The notes beneath the pieces were generated by a model. It did no database searches. It was not told where the DNA came from and saw only the letters and a list, made by a program, of their open reading frames with translations. DNA of 64,000 bases from Bacteroidota bacterium (GTDB taxonomy: Bacteria; Bacteroidota; Bacteroidia; Flavobacteriales_D; Crocinitomicaceae): the NCBI GenBank assembly GCA_016192075.1, contig JACPUU010000011.1, positions 62,001-126,000 of the forward strand, given 5' to 3'. Below are positions 25,426-33,194 of this stretch, one piece after another (positions within the stretch are counted from its first letter, which is position 1; each line of letters opens with the position of its first letter). Made by a program: the position numbers and the translations under genes.

Positions 25426-26276
25426 GGCATTATTTCAATCATATTCATCATTCCACCCGGATAGACACCATTGGTTGTTATGGTAATCATGTTGTGGTTA
25501 TGCACCATATACATACCCGGCTGATCAGGTACCAGCAACAACAGCATTACTTCACCAACCACCACCGGAAAACTGTCTTTGGTCCAACCGGTCAGGTGTG
25601 TGTTTTTTTCAGTGCTGAGTATTTTTACATGATACCCGTGAAAATGTAAATTGTGATGCATGTTGCCTGAATTCACCACAGCAATTACAAGGCTGTCTCC
25701 AACCATCTGGTAGATGTATGAAAGCGTGTCAGAATCAAGATCAGGCGGAACTTTCATGTTAATGGAAAAAATATCGGGGGTATAATCCAACGGAATTGTT
25801 GTCTCGGTTCCGGCATCAATTTTATCTGTCAGCGTATCCTGCTGCTCAAACAAATTCCAGTAATAACGGGCATAATTTTCATACCCTACCAGAATCATCG
25901 ATGATGCTCCCAAAAGCTTACCACCCGGACGATCTGAATAAAACCGGTACACCCCGTTTGCCGGAAAACTCAGAAAAAAATCATCACTGCCACCGGCTGC
26001 AATCACATTACCTGATTCAATTATACCATCAATTGTAAACGTATGTTCAACAACATCATTATTAATGACGTGCAGCAGCAGTTCATCACCGCTGTTTAAT
26101 TCAAAAATTTTGTTTTGTTTGAAGAAATTGGCTGAGTCATTAAAAACACAGGTTTGAAGGGTATAATCTACCACGGTTAAACTACCGCTGTTGATATACA
26201 ACGTGTCCAGAATAACAGTTGTGCGCCCGGTTAAGGAAACCAGAAACAGTGCTATGGAGAAGAAAACCAATTTCAT
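25422..26276 (-). CDS. second multicopper-oxidase-like subunit (two HxH motifs, no type-1 Cys)
   Basis: A 284-residue exported protein (signal peptide MKLVFFSIALFLVSLTGR; ATG at 26276 preferred over upstream starts). The N-terminal cupredoxin-like domain lacks ligands. The C-terminal domain has HHNLHFHGYH (His208, 211, 213), which resembles the third-domain laccase motif HPxHxHG, and VHNHNMITI (His259, His261), where the usual type-1 Cys of HCH is Asn. Alone it could not bind a blue copper. Its stop overlaps the next gene's ATG, so the pair is co-translated and probably forms one enzyme. Confidence 0.7.
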   Translation of the reverse strand: MKLVFFSIALFLVSLTGRTTVILDTLYINSGSLTVVDYTLQTCVFNDSANFFKQNKIFELNSGDELLLHVINNDVVEHTFTIDGIIESGNVIAAGGSDDFFLSFPANGVYRFYSDRPGGKLLGASSMILVGYENYARYYWNLFEQQDTLTDKIDAGTETTIPLDYTPDIFSINMKVPPDLDSDTLSYIYQMVGDSLVIAVVNSGNMHHNLHFHGYHVKILSTEKNTHLTGWTKDSFPVVVGEVMLLLLVPDQPGMYMVHNHNMITITTNGVYPGGMMNMIEIMP

Positions 26277-26340
26277 TTCTACCTTAAAGATACGGAAAAA
26301 GTCACGACGCATTATTAAAAAAAGGGGTGCGCTTGGATTC

Positions 26341-27108
26341 TCAGAACCACCCGATACTGATACCGACCGAAAACAGCTGGAGCTTATTGCTGCTTGCATT
26401 GGTGAAAAGTGTTGTCATGTCATAATAGCCAAACAACATCACGTTATCAACACCAATGCGCAACGTTGGGCCGTAATGAATGCGGTTGAGATCAGGAAAA
26501 TTAAATTCTTTAAACTCATCATGACCAATGCGCCATTTGTGATAATTCTCTACCATAAATCCGGCTTTGAACCCGGGATAAAACTTGAATTTTCCACGTT
26601 CACGCGCTGCGCGGATTCTGATTTCAAACGGTACCTCAACAAAATTAAAAACGGTGCGGTTGATCCAGCGTGAAGGACCCGTATACAGTGTCAGGGCAGT
26701 ATAATCCTGGCCGGATGTGTTTGTCAGAAAAGCAAAATCACCGTCATGCCGCACACAGAAATGAGAATAACCCAGGCCGATAGCAATTCCAAAAACAGAT
26801 TTTTTCTGAAACGGTATATCAAACATCAGGTTAATGTTGTGGCCCAATGCATAAAACGCCGTGGTTGTGCCACCGCGGTCACCCAACCAGTTGTTCCAGT
26901 AAAAATCAGTATTAAGCCTGTCAAATTTTTCCGGTGAATTTTCACCGGGTGCCTTTAGTCCGGTATACAACCTGAATAAGCCGGGGCGTCTTTTATGAAA
27001 CGGATGTTCATACGGATCTTGCTGCGCAAAAACGCCCGTAGAAAAACAAAGAATAAGTATGTAACCCAGTTTTTTCAAATCAAAGTGTCTTTTCCCAATT
27101 CCAGGCAT
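26341..27108 (-). CDS. outer-membrane beta-barrel protein (PorT-like fold)
   Basis: A 255-residue exported protein. The signal peptide KKLGYILILCFSTGVFAQ is preceded by 12 residues if the ATG at 27108, inside galE, is used. A TTG at 27078, one base after the galE stop, would give a more compact signal peptide. The mature part is rich in aromatic beta strands and ends SVGISIGWF, with a terminal Phe typical of outer-membrane barrels. It is probably co-transcribed with galE. Function unknown. Confidence 0.65.
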   Translation of the reverse strand: MPGIGKRHFDLKKLGYILILCFSTGVFAQQDPYEHPFHKRRPGLFRLYTGLKAPGENSPEKFDRLNTDFYWNNWLGDRGGTTTAFYALGHNINLMFDIPFQKKSVFGIAIGLGYSHFCVRHDGDFAFLTNTSGQDYTALTLYTGPSRWINRTVFNFVEVPFEIRIRAARERGKFKFYPGFKAGFMVENYHKWRIGHDEFKEFNFPDLNRIHYGPTLRIGVDNVMLFGYYDMTTLFTNASSNKLQLFSVGISIGWF

Positions 27109-28093
27109 GTTTCAATGCCTCTGCAACCGTATATTCACATTTCCAGTTCAGCATTTTTTCTGCCTTGGCCGGTTTTGCATAAATCTGCTCCACATCACCT
27201 GCCCTGCGGGGACCAATGGCGTAATTCAGTTTCAGCCCGTTCACCTTCTCAAAATTATGGATTATTTCCAATACTGAACTTCCCTTGCCGGTTCCCAGGT
27301 TAAATGCTTCACAAACACTCCCTTGCTGCTGCAACAGCCATTCGGTAGCCTTTACATGGGCTTTTGCCAGGTCAACCACGTGAATGTAATCTCGAACATT
27401 GGTGCCATCAGGCGTGTTATAATCATTGCCATATACGGTCAATTGACTGCGAATACCGGCTGCCGTTTGCGTAATGTAGGGAACCAGGTTATTTGGAATT
27501 CCGCTCGGCAACTCACCCAGCCTTGCTGAAGGATGCGCACCGATGGGATTAAAATAGCGAAGCAGTGTTGCCTTAAGCGGCTGACCTGAATCTTTTACAA
27601 ACTGAATTATTTTTTCGCAGGTAATTTTGGTATCCCCATAGGGTGATGTGGCTTTTTGAACCGGGGTCGCTTCTGTAACTTCTGCGGTTTCAGGTTCACC
27701 ATACACGGTACACGATGAAGAAAAAACAAGGTTCTCAATTCCACATTCTTTCATGGCATTCAGCACAGCGCACATAGAGCCAACATTGTTCTGATAATAC
27801 ATGGTTGGTTTTTGCACCGATTCGCCTACTGCTTTGTATGCTGCAAAATGAATTACACCAAAAATATCAGGGTAATTTCTAAACACGCTCAACACCTCCA
27901 GTTCATTGGTGCAGTCAATGGCATGCCCCAGCGGATACCGGCCCGCAAGTTCTGCAATACGATCAATAATCCAGGGTTTTGAGTTTCTGAAATCATCGAT
28001 AATAACAGGTTCAAAACCTGCCAGCATTAATTCAACCACGGTGTGTGATCCAATATAACCGGCGCCGCCTGTAACAATGATTTTTTTACTCAT
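27080..28093 (-). CDS. galE: UDP-glucose 4-epimerase
   Basis: Interconverts UDP-glucose and UDP-galactose, feeding surface-glycan synthesis. It has 337 residues with the NAD motif GGAGYIGSH (9-17), the catalytic SSSCTVYG and Tyr152-x3-Lys156 (PYGDTK), RYFNPIGAH, and NVRDYIHVVDLA. Full length. It follows the YceI gene's terminator, and its end overlaps the downstream barrel-protein frame. Confidence 0.95.
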   Translation of the reverse strand: MSKKIIVTGGAGYIGSHTVVELMLAGFEPVIIDDFRNSKPWIIDRIAELAGRYPLGHAIDCTNELEVLSVFRNYPDIFGVIHFAAYKAVGESVQKPTMYYQNNVGSMCAVLNAMKECGIENLVFSSSCTVYGEPETAEVTEATPVQKATSPYGDTKITCEKIIQFVKDSGQPLKATLLRYFNPIGAHPSARLGELPSGIPNNLVPYITQTAAGIRSQLTVYGNDYNTPDGTNVRDYIHVVDLAKAHVKATEWLLQQQGSVCEAFNLGTGKGSSVLEIIHNFEKVNGLKLNYAIGPRRAGDVEQIYAKPAKAEKMLNWKCEYTVAEALKHAWNWEKTL

Positions 28094-28108
28094 TTTTGCG
28101 AATCAGAT

Positions 28109-28152
28109 AAAAAAACGGGAGTCATTTACCGCATGGTTCAAAATGACTCCCG
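28109..28152 (-). terminator. rho-independent terminator after the YceI-like gene
   Basis: A 12-bp perfect stem, CGGGAGTCATTT with AAATGACTCCCG, has a 13-nt loop. On the minus strand a run of seven T follows. It lies 12 bp past the YceI stop and before galE. Confidence 0.87.
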
Positions 28153-28163
28153 CTGCCTTGTAA

Positions 28164-28790
28164 TTATTTACAGGTTTTTACCAATGTTGTTTTAACCGCC
28201 ACATCAACGGTCGACCAGAATTTGTTAACTCCGTCAGGACCGGTGTGTTTTTCAGCACAAACCACGCTCAGTGAATCAAGCGATGTCTGCGCATTAAAAT
28301 CAACAATGTCAACCGTGGTTGTTACCGTAATTGTTTCACCATCTACCGTAACTTCACCGTTGTAATCTTTGGTTACACCATTCATGGTTATAGCTATGGA
28401 TGCACCTGATGCAGAAAGCGAATTTACAGTTCCGGTAATGGAAGCTGTTTCAACCATGTTTCCAAAAAAGCTGTTTTTTACTTTTCCGTCGCGCACGGGA
28501 TCTTGTGAATTGACGGATGCTACAGGAATATCAAACGTTGCACCGGTTAATACGGCAAACATGTCTGATGCACTGTCTTTTGCAGTCACATTAATTTCAT
28601 TAAATGTACCATTTACCGCTATTTTTTCTGTCAGTTTAAATGCTGTCCACGTAAGTTCAGTGGATGAAGAATCGTATGAATAGGTACAAACCTCAGCCGT
28701 ATCTGCTGCCACAGTTGATTCAGACTCGCCGCCACCGCATGACGCCAGAGCAAAACCAAGAAGACCAAAATAATAAATTGATTTTTTCAT
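28164..28790 (-). CDS. YceI-like lipoprotein
   Basis: A 208-residue lipoprotein (MKKSIYYFGLLGFALASC, lipid-modified Cys18, then a GGGESES linker). The rest is a YceI-type lipocalin-like barrel: TWTAFKLTEKIAVNGTFNEI near the start, AVLTGATFDIPVASVNSQDPVRDGKVKNSFFG with the family DPxRDxK segment, and a C-terminal DFNAQTSLDSL stretch. YceI proteins bind isoprenoids or other hydrophobic ligands. Single gene with its own terminator. Confidence 0.85.
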   Translation of the reverse strand: MKKSIYYFGLLGFALASCGGGESESTVAADTAEVCTYSYDSSSTELTWTAFKLTEKIAVNGTFNEINVTAKDSASDMFAVLTGATFDIPVASVNSQDPVRDGKVKNSFFGNMVETASITGTVNSLSASGASIAITMNGVTKDYNGEVTVDGETITVTTTVDIVDFNAQTSLDSLSVVCAEKHTGPDGVNKFWSTVDVAVKTTLVKTCK

Positions 28791-28850
28791 TTTTTTTCAG
28801 GATTTGATTCTATCCCAAAATTAACCAAAAAGCAGGGAGAAACGCGTAAA

Positions 28851-29837
28851 CTAGTAATTTTTCTCCTGCCGTTTTTCTATATCCCCCAACTGGTTCAGGT
28901 GTTTTTTAAGCAAAGCGCCGTGAATGCTGGCATTGAGTTCAAAACCCACCAGCAATGCAATGGAAACAAAATAGATCCACAAGAGCAAAATCATAATGGT
29001 GCCTATGGAACCGTAAAGTTCATTGTACTTGGCAAATTCATTGACATAATAGACATACGTCACCGAAATCAGAATGATCATTAGCGTAGCCAGTGTAGCA
29101 CCCGCAGAGAAAAAGCGGAAGGAACCCTTGCGAACCGGACCGTAGTAATAGATCAGCGCAATGGCAAAATAAAGTACAACGGCAAAAAACAAACTGTTGA
29201 GCAGAATAAAAAAGGTGTAATAGTGTGAATCAATAAAGCTGCTTCGGTCTGCCAGTGAATTCAGCATCCGCTTTTCTGTAAGCAGAATGAAAAAGCTGAT
29301 CAGCAAACCAACCAGGAACACAACCACAAAAACAACTGAAACAAGCCGTACAGACCACCAGCTGCGCTTTTTTAATTTTTGCCGGGTGGTGTTGAAGGTA
29401 TTAATCATAACGGCAAAGCCGTTTGAGGCAAAATAAAGTGAGAGCAAAAATCCAAATGAAATGAGTGAACTCACACTGGAATTTTCAAATTCATGCATGC
29501 TCTCTAAAAAATTACTCACCAATTGTCCGGGAATAAAACTTGCCAGAATAGGGACAATATCCTGCTCAATGTCATAAAAAGGGAGGTAAGCGCTCAGAAT
29601 AACCAGCAGCAGGCCAAAGGGAATCATGGCCAGAAAAAAGTTGAATGACAACGAAGCGGCGCGTTGTGTAATAAGTCCCTTTCGCAGGGACCAGGCAAAA
29701 AAGAAAATAACCTCCCACAGCGACAGTCCTTCAAATCCGGGTAAAACAATTCGCCGCGAAACGTGAATAGTTCTGCGGACAATTGTTACCCGCAAAATGC
29801 GGACGAAACGTTTTATTTTTTCAACCAGGTTTTTCAA
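28851..29837 (-). CDS. YihY/UPF0761-family inner-membrane protein
   Basis: About 328 residues with six predicted membrane helices. The family segment SLRKGLITQRAASLSFNFF with FLAMIPF... matches the YihY/BrkB signature (AAsLtYytllSlvP). There is a cytoplasmic N-terminus. No ATG is available near the natural start; TTG at 29837 is used, with a -7 box TATATTTA at 29842-29849 just before it. The molecular role of the family is unresolved. Confidence 0.82.
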   Translation of the reverse strand: MKNLVEKIKRFVRILRVTIVRRTIHVSRRIVLPGFEGLSLWEVIFFFAWSLRKGLITQRAASLSFNFFLAMIPFGLLLVILSAYLPFYDIEQDIVPILASFIPGQLVSNFLESMHEFENSSVSSLISFGFLLSLYFASNGFAVMINTFNTTRQKLKKRSWWSVRLVSVVFVVVFLVGLLISFFILLTEKRMLNSLADRSSFIDSHYYTFFILLNSLFFAVVLYFAIALIYYYGPVRKGSFRFFSAGATLATLMIILISVTYVYYVNEFAKYNELYGSIGTIMILLLWIYFVSIALLVGFELNASIHGALLKKHLNQLGDIEKRQEKNY

Positions 29838-29841
29838 TGGT

Positions 29842-29849
29842 GTAAATAT
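29842..29849 (-). promoter_or_regulatory. -7 promoter box of the YihY gene
   Basis: TATATTTA on the minus strand differs from TAnnTTTG only in the last base and ends 4 bp before the TTG start, implying an almost leaderless transcript. Confidence 0.35.
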
Positions 29850-29984
29850 ACATGATTCATCAGTGCCTGAATGTGGCTGTATAATCTAAAATTAACAAAT
29901 TCGGCAATAGGTATTATGCACTGCAGGTTCAAGCGGCAGAAATGAGTTCTGAATTATTGATTAATTTAGACTTCGTTTTCTGCT

Positions 29985-30851
29985 ATGATTAAATACAACC
30001 CCAAAACCTGGTTCAGGCATATTTTTGCCTTTCACAAAAGTGATACGTTTTACATACTCTGGAAAGAGCTGGTTCTGATTGGTTTGTTTACACTGGGCCT
30101 GGCCTATGCTGAAATTCATTACCTGCGCCACGGTGAAAAATTATCAAGCCTGATGCAGATTTTTACCCTGGTTGGTTTTGTGCTTTCGCTGCTGCTTGTG
30201 TTCCGCACCAATACGGCGTATGACCGGTGGTGGGAGGGTCGTAAACAATGGGGAAGCCTGGTGAACAATACCCGCAACCTGGCCATTAAAATTGGTTCTA
30301 TGACTACCAACAAAGATACCGAACACTATTTTGCACGCATGATTCCCAACTATGCCATTGCCATGAAAGAACAGCTGCGCGGTGGTGTAAAACCTGAAGA
30401 ACTGGAACTTACCGACGAAGAACTGGCCGGGATTGAAAAGGTCAATCACAAAACAAGCTACATTGCCAAACTGATGTATGAAAAACTGCACCGGCTCAAA
30501 AAAGACGGCATCATTTCGCAGGAAGAATTTTTATCACTCGATTACAACCTGCGCTCTTTTTCTGAAATCACCGGTGCCTGTGAACGAATCAAGGGAACAC
30601 CCATTCCCTATTCATACAGCATGTTTTTGAAAAAATTTATTTTCATTTACGTATGTACCGTTCCTCTGGCATTCATTCACATTTTCGGGTATTACTCCAG
30701 CGTAGTTGCCATTTTTATTTTTTACGTATTGGTAAGTCTTGAAATTCTGGCAGAAGAAATTGAAGACCCCTTTGGGCGTGATGACAACGATTTACCGACA
30801 GATGAACTTTGTATTAAAATCAAGGCGAATGTGAAGGAAATTTTGCGGTAG
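29985..30851 (+). CDS. bestrophin-family anion channel
   Basis: A 288-residue integral membrane protein of the bestrophin/RFP-TM (UPF0187) family, which forms pentameric chloride-type channels. Typical features: MIKYNPKTWF, the pore-helix region VFRTNTAYDRWWEGRKQWGSL with NNTRNLA, and the C-terminal EDPFGRDDNDLPTDELC. It is full length. Its stop codon abuts repeat locus C directly. Confidence 0.9.
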   Translation: MIKYNPKTWFRHIFAFHKSDTFYILWKELVLIGLFTLGLAYAEIHYLRHGEKLSSLMQIFTLVGFVLSLLLVFRTNTAYDRWWEGRKQWGSLVNNTRNLAIKIGSMTTNKDTEHYFARMIPNYAIAMKEQLRGGVKPEELELTDEELAGIEKVNHKTSYIAKLMYEKLHRLKKDGIISQEEFLSLDYNLRSFSEITGACERIKGTPIPYSYSMFLKKFIFIYVCTVPLAFIHIFGYYSSVVAIFIFYVLVSLEILAEEIEDPFGRDDNDLPTDELCIKIKANVKEILR

Positions 30852-31069
30852 CTTCGGCTGCGCTCAGCTACCAACTGTCGGCTGCGCTCCATCGGCCGCC
30901 ATGCGCCTGTGCTGACCTTGCTATGCCATAGCGGCTACGCGAAGTCAATGAGCTACGGCGTAAGCATAAGGCTTGCCGACGGCGAAGCAGCTACCGGTTA
31001 CGCTTCGCTACCGGCTTTAATCAGGATCTAAACTTATTTAGGAGAACCATGCGCTGAGCGCAGTCGAAG
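30852..31069. repeat. intergenic repeat locus C with inverted ends
   Basis: The segment is bounded by CTTCGGCTGCGCTCAGC (30852-30868) and its inverted copy GCTGAGCGCAGTCGAAG (31053-31069), 16 of 17 positions matching. Inside, at about 30903-30970, lies the module shared with 51496-51561 and, inverted, with locus A. No gene is visible in 30852-31108. Confidence 0.75.
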
Positions 31070-31108
31070 TGAACGGTTTCTAAGGAAAAGGATACTATTA
31101 AGGGATGG

Positions 31109-31165
31109 ATGTACATTTTGGAATGCTCTGATGGAAAATTTTATACCGGCATCACAAATAATTTG
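31109..31165 (+). pseudogene. truncated GIY-YIG endonuclease-like gene
   Basis: MYILECSDGKFYTGITNNL is the canonical start of small GIY-YIG (UPF0213/YhbQ-type) proteins. The frame then leaves the family at once (no ERR...H segment, no catalytic Arg/Glu) and runs unrelated to 31318, overlapping the HicA gene. It is best read as a remnant cut by whatever brought in the hicAB genes or the neighbouring repeat. Confidence 0.6.
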
Positions 31166-31194
31166 CCGTTCGTTCCAAAATCCAGTTCAGATTA

Positions 31195-31226
31195 TTTGCT
31201 AAAAAGTAAATTATTATTTACCTTTG
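31195..31226 (+). promoter_or_regulatory. promoter of hicAB
   Basis: TTTG (31195-31198) and TACCTTTG (31219-31226) are separated by 20 bp, a good match to the Bacteroidota -33/-7 pair. The -7 box ends 3 bp before the GTG start of hicA, so the transcript would be leaderless or nearly so. Confidence 0.55.
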
Positions 31227-31229
31227 TAT

Positions 31230-31418
31230 GTGAAATGTTCGGAAGTTTTAAGGATCTTAAAGAAAGACGGATGGTACGCCATATCTCAAAGTGGCTCACA
31301 CATGAAGTTAATTCATGACACCAAAGGTGGCATTATCATTTTTCCAAATCATGGAAGCCAGGAACTTGGACGCGGCCTGGAGAAAAAAATCTTTAAACAG
31401 GCAGGCATTAAAAAGTAG
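31230..31418 (+). CDS. hicA: HicA-family toxin (mRNA interferase)
   Basis: A 62-residue dsRBD-like toxin that cleaves mRNA. From the GTG at 31230 it reads MKCSEVLRILKKDGWYAISQ, then SGSHMKLIH with the catalytic His, and IIIFPNHGSQELGRGLEKKIFKQAGI, matching HicA over its whole length. In-frame TTG at 31224 lies inside the promoter box. The antitoxin gene follows after 4 bp. Confidence 0.88.
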   Translation: MKCSEVLRILKKDGWYAISQSGSHMKLIHDTKGGIIIFPNHGSQELGRGLEKKIFKQAGIKK

Positions 31419-31422
31419 ACGT

Positions 31423-31812
31423 ATGAAAAAGTTGAATAAAAAAATCAATGTGACTGTAGAAAAAACAAAAACCGGTTATTCTGCTTACGCTGAAGATCTG
31501 GCGGTATTTTCAACAGCCAAAGACATTCCTTCACTCTACAAAAACCTGATTGAAGCGCTTAACTTATTCTATGAAGAAGCTGGTTATTTTGTAGACCAAT
31601 CCAACATTAAACTCAACCTTGATCTGCAACAATTTTTTAAATATTACAGGGTTTTAAATGCTAATTTTCTGGCACAACGCATTGGCATGAACCCCACCCT
31701 TTTGTCACACTATGTTCAAGGCAGAAAAAACCCATCTGCCAAACAAACCGATAAGATTCTGCATGGGATACACACTATTGGAAAAGAGTTATCTGAAATC
31801 AGGTTTGTTTGA
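31423..31812 (+). CDS. hicB: HicB-family antitoxin with C-terminal HTH
   Basis: A 129-residue antitoxin. Residues 1-50 form the HicB partial RNase-H-like fold (INVTVEKTKTGYSAYAEDL). Residues about 80-129 form an XRE-type helix-turn-helix (FLAQRIGMNPTLLSHYVQGR), so it should repress its own promoter. ATG at 31423 is chosen; an earlier in-frame start overlaps hicA. The toxin-then-antitoxin order is normal for HicAB. Confidence 0.88.
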   Translation: MKKLNKKINVTVEKTKTGYSAYAEDLAVFSTAKDIPSLYKNLIEALNLFYEEAGYFVDQSNIKLNLDLQQFFKYYRVLNANFLAQRIGMNPTLLSHYVQGRKNPSAKQTDKILHGIHTIGKELSEIRFV

Positions 31813-31907
31813 GAAGATATTTGCGGACAGCTTTTTTATAGGGAGAATGAGCCTTGTTCCGCTCTCAGGTATAGCATTTACCTATTCTGAATCATTTGAA
31901 AAGTGAA

Positions 31908-32447
31908 ATGAAGCTAAAATATTTGATACTTTTTGTTATTTCTCTTGCGGCAATAGGACTCGCCCAAAATCCTACTAAAAAATCAATCGACAAATGTGTA
32001 AATAAAATTGATAAGTCCCGAACCAGGAAAGAAATCGATAGCTTGCACTATCCAAACAGATCAATTTGTGGCGGTTCAATTAAAGGTTTTTATTCTGATA
32101 GCAGCCTGGTTCTTATTGAGTCACACCTTGCCGTTGAATTATACGCTTCCAATCTGAAAGTGTACCGAAACATGAATTCCGTTATTAAGATAGAATACCA
32201 TGAATTTATTCCAAACTGGGAAAAATACGAGTTGGATTTTCCGAATGACACATCAGAAACCATTGATGAAATTTCACACCAAATTGAATATTCTGATACA
32301 ACTTACATCATTTACATGACCTCACCTGTGCAAATGAAGACATATTCAAATTCAACCCTTGTATCAACAGATCCAAACTATATAATCATAGACAGACTTC
32401 TGGAATGTGGAGAACTAATGATGTTAGAATTGAGAGGCCAAAACTAA
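31908..32447 (+). CDS. exported protein of unknown function
   Basis: A 179-residue protein with a signal peptide (MKLKYLILFVISLAAIGLAQ). The mature part has two cysteines (KCVNKI and RSICGGSIKG) and a mixed alpha/beta character with no recognised motif. It lies in the accessory patch after hicAB and shows low GC. I do not recognise the family. ATG at 31908 gives the proper signal peptide. Confidence 0.6.
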   Translation: MKLKYLILFVISLAAIGLAQNPTKKSIDKCVNKIDKSRTRKEIDSLHYPNRSICGGSIKGFYSDSSLVLIESHLAVELYASNLKVYRNMNSVIKIEYHEFIPNWEKYELDFPNDTSETIDEISHQIEYSDTTYIIYMTSPVQMKTYSNSTLVSTDPNYIIIDRLLECGELMMLELRGQN

Positions 32448-32464
32448 ACCCTTAAATTTGTCTA

Positions 32465-32493
32465 TTGATCCCAATTTTGTATCGCTAAATTTA
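32465..32493 (+). promoter_or_regulatory. promoter of the 32535 gene
   Basis: TTG (32465-32467), an 18-bp spacer and TAAATTTA (32486-32493) form a near-consensus pair 41 bp upstream of the ATG. A second box, TAAATTTG, lies at 32453-32460. Confidence 0.45.
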
Positions 32494-32534
32494 CACCGCG
32501 ACCCGTCTAAGATTAACCAGAATATAACCGAATT

Positions 32535-33077
32535 ATGCGCCTTTTTATTTCTACCCTTTCCCTTCTGATTCTATACACCACTCATACAACAGCAGGCAGT
32601 AACAGGCTTGAACAAAAGAATAAAGACCTATTCATTGTCCCTGATACGAATACCAATCAGCGCAACTTTGCAGGTTGGGAAATACTTGAAAATGAAGTAC
32701 ACAACTGTATGGATTCCATTACAAATTCGACTTCTGAAAACCGGAAAAAACTCCTTTATAAATTCATTTCATATTCTGAAAAAGTCGACGGTGCTCTTGC
32801 TGAAAGCTATGCTTTTTTTGCGTTCGACTATGTCAATAACCACTCTTTAGATTTCTTTTCATGTTTGAATCACGACGATAAAAAATTTATAGATAGCTGG
32901 GCACAAATTGCCGCACAAGAAGTTTCTCTGGGGTTCTCAGATGCTAATACACCAAAGAATTATTTGAAAGAACTGGGAATAGATTTTCGCTCCAAAACCG
33001 CAACCTTAACCGGAAATAAACTTGATCTTGCTGACTTGTACCTGAAAAAACTCATGGCCTATTCCAGTAAAAGCTAA
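32535..33077 (+). CDS. exported protein of unknown function
   Basis: A 180-residue protein with a signal peptide (MRLFISTLSLLILYTTHTTAG). The mature part is mainly helical and polar, with a single cysteine pair (NCMD, SCLN). I recognise no family. It has its own promoter and is followed by a 117-bp gap with nothing visible, then the convergent MORN-repeat gene. Confidence 0.6.
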   Translation: MRLFISTLSLLILYTTHTTAGSNRLEQKNKDLFIVPDTNTNQRNFAGWEILENEVHNCMDSITNSTSENRKKLLYKFISYSEKVDGALAESYAFFAFDYVNNHSLDFFSCLNHDDKKFIDSWAQIAAQEVSLGFSDANTPKNYLKELGIDFRSKTATLTGNKLDLADLYLKKLMAYSSKS

Positions 33078-33194
33078 CAGACTTCTTAAGGATTTGTAAT
33101 CGTTTGGAGACGATCGAATAATAAATGAAATGAAACCACATCCGATCTTCTGTGTTCAATATTTCAAATCAACTGCTAAGGAGACAAGCCGTGA

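Noticed and set aside
31109-31318. A possible intact 69-residue GIY-YIG protein.
   Set aside because: Only the first 19 codons match the family; the catalytic Arg and Glu region is absent, and the tail overlaps hicA in another frame.
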